A stretch of DNA of 6,981 bases from Chloroflexota bacterium (GTDB taxonomy: Bacteria; Chloroflexota; Anaerolineae; Anaerolineales; Villigracilaceae), in the NCBI GenBank assembly GCA_021812905.1, contig JAKAMM010000090.1, forward strand, positions 1 to 6,981. The letters run 5' to 3'. The notes beneath the pieces are model-generated. The model made no database searches. It was not told where the DNA came from and worked only from the letters and a program-made list of their open reading frames with translations. Shown here one piece after another: positions 1 to 4,871 of this stretch. Within the stretch, counting starts at the first letter, position 1, and every line of letters begins with the position of its first letter. The position numbers were made by a program, and so were the translations under genes.

Positions 1-195
1 GCCAAGAACGCCGATGACAACAGAGAGCCAATTGGTTTGGATAGACAAAGAAGAGATGATTAATACAAGGCCGATGCCCATCATGTAGGGCCACCATAAA
101 AAGCCAAAGATGCGTTCGCCGCGAATAACTAATGGAAAGCCAAGTCCGATGATGAGAAGAGTAAGGATGCCGATGAGGATGCCAAAGAAGTTCAT
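1..195 (-). CDS. Small membrane protein, DUF4491-like (3' end beyond the window)
   Basis: The visible part is 65 residues, begins MNFFGILIGILTLLIIGLGF and runs off the left edge with no stop. It shows two hydrophobic segments (about residues 3-24 and 36-52) separated by a short basic stretch, VIRGERIFG, and a third hydrophobic segment begins near residue 57. The pattern 'helix, PLVIRGE, aromatic WW, helix' resembles the DUF4491 family of small integral membrane proteins as I remember it; the function of that family is unknown. The ATG is supported by an AAGG at 201-204, five bases upstream. It follows another DUF4491-like gene after 46 bases that hold a short tandem repeat, so it probably belongs to the same transcript. 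It is likely an inner-membrane protein. Family assignment is moderate, coding status fairly sure. Confidence 0.72.
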   Translation of the reverse strand, partial: MNFFGILIGILTLLIIGLGFPLVIRGERIFGFLWWPYMMGIGLVLIISSLSIQTNWLSVVIGVLG

Positions 196-212
196 GAAAA
201 CCTTTTTTTAAC

Positions 213-240
213 CACGAAGGACACGAAGGAGCACGAAGAG
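213..240. repeat. CACGAAGGA-type tandem repeat between the two membrane-protein genes
   Basis: Three copies of a 9-bp unit lie at 213-221, 222-230 and 232-240. The first two read CACGAAGGA and the third CACGAAGAG; one extra base separates copies two and three. The array fills most of the 46-bp gap between the stop at 242 and the start at 195. I recall repeats of this wording scattered through several bacterial genomes, but no function is visible. Confidence 0.8.
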
Positions 241-241
241 T

Positions 242-637
242 TTAATTTTGATTCGCATTGACAGGTTTACCTGTTGGTTCCCGTTTCAACAGATCATGAG
301 TTGTTGCGTGAGAGTCAGGTTCTGCCAGGATGCGCGCGTGGCGCGGATTGTTGGGGTTGGCAGGCGCATGTCCCTTGCGGATGCGTTTCTGCTGGCGGGT
401 GATTTCGAATGCGTCGAAGAGCAGGGTGATGCCTAAAATACCAAGAGCAGTTGTAAGTTGCAGGTTGAAGGTTGAAAGAGAGAACCACTCGCAAGTGATG
501 CCAAGTATGGCCAAGATCACTGTCGGAAGCCAGATGATCGGCAAGATGAATTCAATCTTGCGGACAGTGACATGTCCAATCCATATACTGAGGAAGGCGG
601 TGATGGCGGCAGTGAGTCCAAGTGTGTTGATTTGCAT
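242..637 (-). CDS. Small membrane protein, DUF4491-like, with a soluble C-terminal tail
   Basis: This 131-residue protein has three hydrophobic segments (about residues 5-22, 30-47 and 58-76). A basic helix follows (RQQKRIRKG, 81-89), then a hydrophilic tail with the distinctive string PANPNNPRHARIL (92-104). The layout resembles DUF4491 with a C-terminal extension; the biochemical role is unknown. The basic patch after the last membrane segment suggests that the tail is cytoplasmic. The start ATG has a GAGG at 646-649, eight bases upstream, which overlaps the hemE stop codon (648-650), so translation is probably coupled to hemE. Residues about 54-63, just before or within the third hydrophobic segment, are encoded by a 7-bp repeat array (450-477). 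A related but shorter gene follows downstream. The family call is from memory of its pattern; no link to heme chemistry is visible beyond position. Confidence 0.8.
   Translation of the reverse strand: MQINTLGLTAAITAFLSIWIGHVTVRKIEFILPIIWLPTVILAILGITCEWFSLSTFNLQLTTALGILGITLLFDAFEITRQQKRIRKGHAPANPNNPRHARILAEPDSHATTHDLLKREPTGKPVNANQN
450..477. repeat. 7-bp tandem array (GTTGNNN) inside the membrane-protein gene
   Basis: Four consecutive 7-bp units start at 450, 457, 464 and 471, each beginning GTTG (GTTGTAA, GTTGCAG, GTTGAAG, GTTGAAA on the plus strand). They are read in frame on the minus strand as part of the serine/threonine- and leucine-rich stretch near residues 54-63 of the host protein. 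Four exact copies of GTTG in 7-bp phase are unlikely by chance, but the array is short. Confidence 0.7.
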
Positions 638-645
638 GTTTATGT

Positions 646-649
646 CCTC
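646..649 (-). promoter_or_regulatory. Ribosome binding site overlapping the hemE stop codon
   Basis: On the minus strand a GAGG lies eight bases before the ATG at 635-637 and shares bases with the TGA stop of hemE (648-650). It fixes the start of the 131-residue membrane protein and implies translational coupling with hemE. It lies in the flank of the GC-rich palindrome at 656-676. Confidence 0.6.
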
Positions 650-1739
650 ACCCTACCCTTTCCCGCGGGGAGAGGGAATACTCATGCACCATATCCACCA
701 CAGCCTTCACATTATCAACAGGCGTGTTTTGCAAAATGCCATGTCCGAGATTGAAGATGTGACCAGGTCGTCCATTCGCACGGCGAAGAATATCGTGGAC
801 GCGCTTTTTGATCTCAGGAAGCGGCGCAAAGAGCAGGGCGGGATCAAGATTCCCTTGAACGGCGACATCATCACCAAGTAGTTTCCAGCCATCGTCCAGC
901 GGGATGCGCCAGTCGAGTCCGATCACGTCGCCGCCCGCGCGTTTCATCAAAGGCAGGAGAGTCGTCGTATTTGTGCCAAAGTGAATGACGGTCACGTTTT
1001 CTTTTTTTGCGGCTTGCAAAACTTTTTGCGAATATGGCAGGACAAATGTTTTGTAATCCTGCGGGCTTAGCGCGCCGACCCACGAGTCAAAGATCTGCAC
1101 GATTTGCGCGCCCGCACGGATCTGTGCCACGAGATAATCTGTCAGCACCGCGGAAAGTTTTTCCATCAGCGCGTGCCACGTTTGCGGATCGGAGTACATC
1201 ATTGTTTTTGTTTTCAAAAACTCGCGCGAGGAACCGCCTTCGATAATATACGAAGCAACAGTGAACGGTGCGCCGCAGAAGCCGATGAGCGGGGTTTCTT
1301 TGAGTTCGCCGCGCAGAATTTTGATCGCATCCAGCACGTATTTCAAATCTGTTTCCGGATTCACGGGGCGCAGATTTTTTACATCATCCATCGTGCGGAC
1401 AGGATTCTGTAGAACAGGTCCTTCGCCTTTTGCAAACTCCAAGCCAACGCCGAGCGGAATGGCGGGCAGGAGAATGTCAGCGAAGAGGATTGCTGCATCC
1501 ACGCCGAGGGCACGGACAGGTTGCAGTGTCACTTCGGCAGCAATCTCGGGATGATGACAAATTTCGATCAGTGAATACTTCTCACGGATGGTGCGATACT
1601 CTGGCATGTACCGTCCAGCCTGGCGCATGAACCAGACAGGGGTGGAGTCGTTTGGTAAACGGCGGCAGGCGCGGAGGAAGGATGATTCGAGATTCGATAT
1701 TCGAGAGTCGGGGGTCGGGAGTTGAGTCACTGTATTCAT
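648..1739 (-). CDS. hemE: Uroporphyrinogen decarboxylase HemE
   Basis: HemE removes four carboxyl groups from uroporphyrinogen III to give coproporphyrinogen III in the cytoplasm. The 363-residue protein shows the whole family pattern: RQAGRYMPEYR (39-49; arginines 39 and 43 match the substrate-binding arginines of the human enzyme), FADILLP (86-92; Asp88 is the catalytic aspartate), GFCGAPFTVASYIIEGG (153-169; Tyr164), FDSWVG (217-222), GLDWRIPL (274-281), QGNLDP (295-300) and HIFNLGHGI (327-335; His333). The only plausible start is the ATG at 1737-1739, 12 bases after the radical SAM stop. No clear Shine-Dalgarno precedes it, so coupling to that gene is likely. Both ends are unusual: residues about 5-19 are encoded by a 7-bp array, and the last nine (SLSPRERVG) by a GC-rich palindrome. 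Neither is part of the usual domain. The identification is secure. Confidence 0.97.
   Translation of the reverse strand: MNTVTQLPTPDSRISNLESSFLRACRRLPNDSTPVWFMRQAGRYMPEYRTIREKYSLIEICHHPEIAAEVTLQPVRALGVDAAILFADILLPAIPLGVGLEFAKGEGPVLQNPVRTMDDVKNLRPVNPETDLKYVLDAIKILRGELKETPLIGFCGAPFTVASYIIEGGSSREFLKTKTMMYSDPQTWHALMEKLSAVLTDYLVAQIRAGAQIVQIFDSWVGALSPQDYKTFVLPYSQKVLQAAKKENVTVIHFGTNTTTLLPLMKRAGGDVIGLDWRIPLDDGWKLLGDDVAVQGNLDPALLFAPLPEIKKRVHDILRRANGRPGHIFNLGHGILQNTPVDNVKAVVDMVHEYSLSPRERVG
656..676. repeat. GC-rich palindrome encoding the HemE C-terminal tail
   Basis: On the plus strand CCCTTTCCC (656-664) pairs with GGGAGAGGG (668-676) around a 3-base GCG loop, with one G-T pair. It falls on the last codons of hemE, giving the non-family ending SLSPRERVG, and its left flank carries the hemE stop and the next gene's ribosome binding site. 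The wording (CCCTNTCCC around a GC-rich centre) matches a dispersed repeat type I recall from many bacterial genomes. No T-tract follows on the transcribed strand, so it is not a canonical terminator, although the RNA could fold. Confidence 0.75.
1684..1725. repeat. 7-bp tandem array at the 5' end of hemE
   Basis: Six 7-bp units start at 1684, 1691, 1698, 1705, 1712 and 1719. On the plus strand the first three read GATTCGA, GATTCGA and TATTCGA; the next drift to GAGTCGG, GGGTCGG and GAGTTGA. The array is inside the hemE reading frame and encodes about residues 5-19, before the conserved domain begins (FLRACRR). At 42 bp it equals 14 codons. Confidence 0.85.
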
Positions 1740-1750
1740 GGTTTGTCCAA

Positions 1751-1771
1751 TTTACGATTCCCGATTCCCGC
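1751..1771. repeat. Short 7-bp array over the stop codon of the radical SAM gene
   Basis: Three 7-bp units start at 1751, 1758 and 1765 (TTTACGA, TTCCCGA, TTCCCGC on the plus strand). They supply the last residues (GNRES) and the TAA stop (1752-1754) of the radical SAM protein. The CGATT core agrees with the larger array in hemB at 3988-4036, in the same orientation. Confidence 0.65.
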
Positions 1772-2903
1772 TGACCAATACGCACGCAGGATCGCTTTCC
1801 AGATAATCACCCGTGATTCCATACGCGCGGCCGCGTTGACCGCCGCACACGTCGCGGTATTCGCAGGTCCCGCACACGCCTTTGTATTTATCGGGGTTGC
1901 GCAGGTCTTTGAAGATTTGCGAGTTGCGATAGACATCCACGATATCGTGCTCGCGCACCATGCCCGCGGTGATGGGGAGAAATCCGCTTGGTTGAATTTC
2001 GCCGATATGCGAGATGAACAAAAAGCCGTTGCCATCGTTGACGCCTTTGGTGGGACGATGAAGTCCGTCTGCGTATTGGAAGCCCGCGCTTTGGAACGTG
2101 ACGGGTTTGCCAGTATTTTCGGCGCGCTTGCGTTCAATTGCCACACGGCGATACATCGGCGCGGCAGTGGCTTTGATGTCAAAGGGCGCGGTCTGGGCAA
2201 GATCGTACAGCCAGTTGAAAACCTTCTCGTGCTGCTGGGCAGAGACCATCTGCTCGGCCATGGCGCGTCCCGTGGGGACGAGGAAGAACACCGACCATTG
2301 CACCGCACCGACTTCCTGAATGAACGGAACCATCTCGTGCAGAATGTCCACGTTGTGTTTGGCAACCGTCGTATTGACCTGCACGCTTAGACCCGCATCA
2401 TGTGCGCGATGGAGCGTGTCCATTGTGCGTTGCCACGAGCCTTTGACCTTGCGAAAGTCATCGTGGATTTCCGAGCGCGGCGCGTCGAGCGACAACGCCA
2501 CACGGCGAATGCCCGCTTCACGCGCCTTTTCGAGTCGTTCCTTCGTTGGCAAAGCGGTTGCGGTGGGCGTGAGCGAACAGCGCAGTCCGCGCTCGGCGGC
2601 GTAAGCGATCAACTCAAAGAGATCGGGTCTCATCATCGGGTCGCCGCCCGTGAAGATCAAAATGGGGTTATTGCCAAACGCGGCGAGCCGTTCGATCAAT
2701 GCCTTGGCTTCGTCCGTGGAAAGTTCACGCGGATCGCGGTGATGTTGCGCGTCGGCGCGGCAATGCACGCAGGCATAAGCGCAGGCGCGCGTCACTTCCC
2801 ATGCAATCGTAAAGGGCGCCATATCAAAGTCTGCATGAACCATGCGTTCGTTTTGATATTGCCGCTCGGCGGCGGCACGTTCGCTCAAGTTCGGTAAAGT
2901 CAT
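1752..2903 (-). CDS. Radical SAM protein with SPASM/Twitch-type C-terminus, NirJ/AhbD-like
   Basis: This 383-residue protein has the radical SAM core: CAYACVHC at 41-48 gives Cys41, Cys45 and Cys48 (CX3CX2C) for the SAM-binding 4Fe-4S cluster, followed by the GGDP motif at 86-89. The C-terminus carries Cys344, Cys347, Cys353 and Cys374 in CGTCEYRDVCGG...CV, a SPASM/Twitch arrangement able to hold a further cluster. The string TRACAYACVHCRADAQ and the tail resemble the NirJ/AhbC/AhbD group, whose members modify or decarboxylate heme precursors; from memory it fits best in the TIGR04053 group. Placement between hemB and hemE supports a role in tetrapyrrole metabolism, for example coproheme decarboxylation, but the substrate is not readable. 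The ATG at 2901-2903 has GGAG at 2910-2913, six bases upstream. The last residues come from a 7-bp repeat. Radical SAM fold is certain; exact reaction unknown. Confidence 0.9.
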   Translation of the reverse strand: MTLPNLSERAAAERQYQNERMVHADFDMAPFTIAWEVTRACAYACVHCRADAQHHRDPRELSTDEAKALIERLAAFGNNPILIFTGGDPMMRPDLFELIAYAAERGLRCSLTPTATALPTKERLEKAREAGIRRVALSLDAPRSEIHDDFRKVKGSWQRTMDTLHRAHDAGLSVQVNTTVAKHNVDILHEMVPFIQEVGAVQWSVFFLVPTGRAMAEQMVSAQQHEKVFNWLYDLAQTAPFDIKATAAPMYRRVAIERKRAENTGKPVTFQSAGFQYADGLHRPTKGVNDGNGFLFISHIGEIQPSGFLPITAGMVREHDIVDVYRNSQIFKDLRNPDKYKGVCGTCEYRDVCGGQRGRAYGITGDYLESDPACVLVSGNRES

Positions 2904-2909
2904 TGGAGT

Positions 2910-2913
2910 CTCC
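2910..2913 (-). promoter_or_regulatory. Ribosome binding site of the radical SAM gene
   Basis: On the minus strand GGAG sits six bases before the ATG at 2901-2903. It is one of the two best Shine-Dalgarno matches in the window and fixes this start. The gene is 77 bases from the hemB stop, the longest intergenic gap here, so it may be translated independently of hemB. Confidence 0.7.
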
Positions 2914-2921
2914 GTAATCTC

Positions 2922-2993
2922 GTTTGAAAGTTTGAATGTTGGCAGGTTTGAAAGTTGAAACCTGTAAACATGTCAGCCTTCTAACCTGCCAAC
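2922..2993. repeat. 8-bp tandem array and 11-bp inverted repeat between hemB and the radical SAM gene
   Basis: On the plus strand four 8-bp units start at 2922, 2930, 2938 and 2946 (GTTTGAAA, GTTTGAAT, GTTGGCAG, GTTTGAAA), followed by a 7-bp GTTGAAA at 2954. GTTGGCAGGTT at 2938-2948 is repeated as its exact reverse complement at 2983-2993, giving an 11-bp inverted repeat with a 34-base spacer. The right arm overlaps the hemB stop (2981-2983) and its last codons. The hairpin could form in the RNA between the two genes. No T-run follows it, so terminator function is doubtful; a processing or stability element is possible. Confidence 0.75.
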
Positions 2994-4057
2994 CATCTTG
3001 CGGCATCCAGCGCGTGATACGTAATAATCACATCTGCGCCCGCGCGCTTGATCGAAGTCAACGTTTCGAGCGTGACCTTGGCTTCATTCACCCAGCCATT
3101 CGCGGCGGCGGCTTTGATCATCGAGTATTCGCCGCTGACGTTATACGCCGCCATCGGCAATTCAGGGAACGCGTCCTTCACCACGCGGATCACATCGAGA
3201 TATGCCAGCGCAGGCTTGACCATCAACATGTCCGCGCCTTCGTCCACATCCAACGCGGCTTCGCGCAGCGCCTCGCGCACGTTGGCGGGATCCATCTGAT
3301 GAGACTTCCTGTCGCCAAACTTCGGTGCGCCCTCTGCGGCTTCGCGGAACGGACCATAAAATGACGAAGCATATTTCACAGCATACGACAAAATGGGCAG
3401 ATGTTCAAATCCTGAAATATCCAACCCTTCACGAATCGCCGTCACCATCCCATCCATCATGCCGCTCGGCGCGACAATGTCCGCGCCACATTCGGCGTGC
3501 GAAATCGCAACCTTCGCCAGCACATCCAGCGTCGGGTCGTTCAGCACGTAACCTTCAGGCAAGTGCGCGTGAGGACGGGTTGCCAACCCGTCGCCACTTA
3601 CATTCAAAATCCCACAATGCCCGTGGTCGGTGTACTCACACAAACACACATCCGTCACCACAACCATCTCAGGGATTTCTTTTTTGATGGCGCGAATTGC
3701 CTGCTGGACAATTCCATCTTCCGAGAAATTTTCCAGCCCAATCGGATCCTTCTCCGCGGGGATTCCAAACAGGATGACAGCGTTCACGCCCGACCTCGCG
3801 GCAGCTTCCGCTTCACGAACACTTTCTTCGACTGACAGTTGATACACGCCCGGCATCGAGAGGATCTCGCTTCGACCCTCGCTACGCTCGCCATGCCGCA
3901 CGAACAGCGGATAGATAAAGTCGCGCGCGTTGAGTTCGGTTTCGCGCACCATGGCACGGATGGCAGGTGTAGCGCGCAAACGTCTTGGACGATGAACGAT
4001 TTCCGATTTCCGATTAACGATTAACGATTGACGATTTTCAAGTTCAAGCAGAGTCAT
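2981..4057 (-). CDS. hemB: Porphobilinogen synthase (delta-aminolevulinic acid dehydratase) HemB, zinc type
   Basis: HemB condenses two 5-aminolevulinate molecules into porphobilinogen. Of the 358 residues, [13 protein letters not shown] (137-149) gives Cys138, Cys140 and Cys148, the zinc-binding cysteines of zinc-dependent enzymes (magnesium types lack them). Schiff-base lysines are Lys228 (SYAVKYAS) and Lys281 (MVKP); [10 protein letters not shown] (248-257) and NVSGEYSM (306-313) are also conserved. The ATG overlaps the hemD stop (ATGA, 4 nt) and has GGAG at 4063-4066, so the start is firm. Two parts do not match the family: residues 8-24 ([17 protein letters not shown]) come from a 7-bp array, and about 15 residues after CGILN (near 153-167) come from a palindrome. 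The Cys148 to Lys228 distance is 80, against 67 in human ALAD (132 to 199), while Lys to Lys is 53 in both. Identity secure; activity with the insert is inferred. Confidence 0.96.
   Translation of the reverse strand: MTLLELENRQSLIVNRKSEIVHRPRRLRATPAIRAMVRETELNARDFIYPLFVRHGERSEGRSEILSMPGVYQLSVEESVREAEAAARSGVNAVILFGIPAEKDPIGLENFSEDGIVQQAIRAIKKEIPEMVVVTDVCLCEYTDHGHCGILNVSGDGLATRPHAHLPEGYVLNDPTLDVLAKVAISHAECGADIVAPSGMMDGMVTAIREGLDISGFEHLPILSYAVKYASSFYGPFREAAEGAPKFGDRKSHQMDPANVREALREAALDVDEGADMLMVKPALAYLDVIRVVKDAFPELPMAAYNVSGEYSMIKAAAANGWVNEAKVTLETLTSIKRAGADVIITYHALDAARWLAG
3569..3597. repeat. Palindrome inserted in frame in hemB
   Basis: GACGGGTT (3574-3581) pairs perfectly with AACCCGTC (3585-3592) around a 3-base loop. 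GTG at 3569-3571 and CAC at 3595-3597 extend the stem beyond a two-base internal mismatch. It encodes part of [16 protein letters not shown] in HemB, a stretch absent from the usual family sequence between the zinc-binding CGIL and the VLNDPTLD strand. The GACGGGTTGGCAACCCGTC wording is, from memory, a dispersed palindrome type in Anaerolineae genomes. Confidence 0.8.
3866..3892. repeat. CTCGCT-type imperfect repeat inside hemB
   Basis: On the plus strand CTCGCT occurs at 3866-3871 and 3878-3883, and CTCGCC at 3887-3892. The resulting peptide repeats RSEGRSE (58-64), between YPLFV and the conserved SMPGVYQLS, where HemB proteins normally have about two fewer residues. It may be a further small dispersed repeat or simple local duplication. 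Support is weaker than for the other repeats. Confidence 0.4.
3988..4036. repeat. Seven-unit 7-bp tandem array (NNCGATT) in the 5' end of hemB
   Basis: Seven consecutive 7-bp units start at 3988, 3995, 4002, 4009, 4016, 4023 and 4030. All carry CGAT at the same position and six of seven end CGATT; the plus-strand variants are AACGATT, TCCGATT and GACGATT/G. The array is inside the hemB frame. Since 21 bases equal seven codons, the encoded peptide has a 7-residue period, NRQSLIV then NRKSEIV, and no stop codon arises in the frame used. Confidence 0.95.
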
Positions 4058-4836
4058 AATATCTCCAAGTTGCTTATGATTTGGATCAGTCCTTCAGTTG
4101 TATATTCTTTCGCGACCACAAGATTGGATAATCCTTCGTCCCGCGCGGCCTTCTCGGTGACTGGACCAATGCAGGCAAACCGCGGATTGTTTGGCAGGTT
4201 CAATGGGTCGAGTTTATTTTGGCGCATAATGGCAATAAAGTTTTCAACCGTTGACGCGCTGGTGAAGGTGATGACATCCACACCCAATTTCAGCGCGGCG
4301 AGACCATCGGCGTCAGGTTGCGTGGGTAAAGTTTTGTAAACGGAAATTTCATGTGCCGTACCACCCGCTTCGACAATCGCCGCGGGCAAATCTTTGCGCG
4401 CGATCTCCGCGCGTGGGAGCAAGACCCATTTATTTTTCAAATCACCCAGCCCAGGCAAAATGGCTTCGGCTACATATTCTTGGGGAATGAAGTCAGGCTC
4501 GATATTATGTTTGCGTAACGCCTCGGCGGTTTTGGGGCCGATGGCGGCGATACGAGATAGGGGCGACCCGTCATGATCGTCAAACGCTCTGGCTGAACCA
4601 GGAAGGGTCGCCCCTACTACAGGTAATCGTTCAAATATCACATTCACCGCGTTGACCGACGTAAACACAACCCAATCGTATTTTGCAAAAATTTTCATCG
4701 CGTTATCGAGTTCAGCATTATTTTCCATTGGACGTATTTCGATTACAGGAAAATAAATTGGCTCAAAGCCAGCCATTTTCAAGGCTTCACCAAAAGATTC
4801 GGATTGCGCGCGGGGACGGGTTATCAGGACTTTCAT
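4054..4836 (-). CDS. hemD: Uroporphyrinogen-III synthase HemD
   Basis: HemD closes and inverts ring D of hydroxymethylbilane to give uroporphyrinogen III, the last common precursor of heme, siroheme and cobalamin. The 260-residue protein has the two-domain family pattern: [13 protein letters not shown] at the N-terminus, [11 protein letters not shown] (54-64), [13 protein letters not shown] (95-107), [15 protein letters not shown] (137-151), [12 protein letters not shown] (189-200) and [12 protein letters not shown] (220-231). HemD diverges strongly between species, but these motifs and the hemC/hemB neighbours leave little doubt. Residues about 75-93 are an insertion carrying a palindromic element; removing 57 bases leaves [12 protein letters not shown], a normal family join. 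The ATG at 4834-4836 lies 12 bases after the hemC stop inside a 7-bp array and has no visible Shine-Dalgarno, so coupling to hemC is likely. The stop overlaps the hemB ATG. Confidence 0.94.
   Translation of the reverse strand: MKVLITRPRAQSESFGEALKMAGFEPIYFPVIEIRPMENNAELDNAMKIFAKYDWVVFTSVNAVNVIFERLPVVGATLPGSARAFDDHDGSPLSRIAAIGPKTAEALRKHNIEPDFIPQEYVAEAILPGLGDLKNKWVLLPRAEIARKDLPAAIVEAGGTAHEISVYKTLPTQPDADGLAALKLGVDVITFTSASTVENFIAIMRQNKLDPLNLPNNPRFACIGPVTEKAARDEGLSNLVVAKEYTTEGLIQIISNLEIL
4063..4066 (-). promoter_or_regulatory. Ribosome binding site of hemB
   Basis: On the minus strand GGAG lies five bases before the hemB ATG (4055-4057), within the last hemD codons. Together with the ATGA overlap it fixes the hemB start, which means the 7-bp repeat at 3988-4036 is truly inside the coding region. 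Confidence 0.75.
4558..4616. mobile_element. Small palindromic element with TA ends inserted in hemD
   Basis: TAGGGGCGACCC (4558-4569) is repeated as its exact reverse complement at 4605-4616, a 12-bp perfect terminal inverted repeat around a 35-base centre. The ends are TA on both sides, as after insertion with TA target duplication, known for IS630/mariner-type transposition. Element plus one TA is 57 bases, exactly 19 codons, and the hemD frame stays open across it. It encodes about residues 75-93 of HemD. It carries no gene of its own, so it would be a non-autonomous, MITE-like or REP-like unit. The mobile interpretation is inference; the palindrome is direct. Confidence 0.7.
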
Positions 4837-4871
4837 AGTAATCAGTTGTCAGTGAACAGTGATCAGTTTCA
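4837..4871. repeat. 7-bp tandem array across the hemC/hemD junction
   Basis: On the plus strand four clean 7-bp units start at 4837, 4844, 4851 and 4858 (AGTAATC, AGTTGTC, AGTGAAC, AGTGATC), and a decayed fifth follows to 4871. The array provides the last hemC codons and stop (4849-4851), all 12 spacer bases and the base next to the hemD ATG. It occupies the place where a Shine-Dalgarno for hemD would be expected, and none is seen. Confidence 0.85.

Noticed and set aside
202..210. T-rich run on the plus strand near the second membrane-protein start as a terminator
   Set aside because: On the transcribed minus strand it is an A-run with AAGG acting as the ribosome binding site, and no hairpin precedes it in the transcript direction.
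330..881. Open frame of 183 codons on the plus strand
   Set aside because: It runs antisense across the first membrane-protein gene and the end of hemE, and its translation has no recognisable motif.
1736..2365. Alternative minus-strand frame of 209 codons within the radical SAM gene
   Set aside because: It is serine-, arginine- and proline-rich as expected of an out-of-frame reading, while the other frame carries the CX3CX2C and GGDP motifs.
1722..2390. Open frame of 222 codons on the plus strand opposite the radical SAM gene
   Set aside because: It lies antisense to a gene with clear radical SAM motifs, matches no family I recognise, and begins inside a repeat array. A long shadow frame is expected in this coding context.
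2938..2993. Rho-independent terminator after hemB
   Set aside because: The 11-bp inverted repeat has a 34-base spacer, modest GC content and no T-tract on the transcribed strand, and the downstream genes are functionally linked.
3988..4036. CRISPR array or iteron-type origin
   Set aside because: The 7-bp units are contiguous without spacers and lie inside a coding region; there is no replication gene or AT-rich unwinding region nearby.
4558..4616. hemD as a pseudogene broken by insertion
   Set aside because: The frame is open through the element, motifs are intact on both sides, and the stop overlaps the hemB start as in a working operon.
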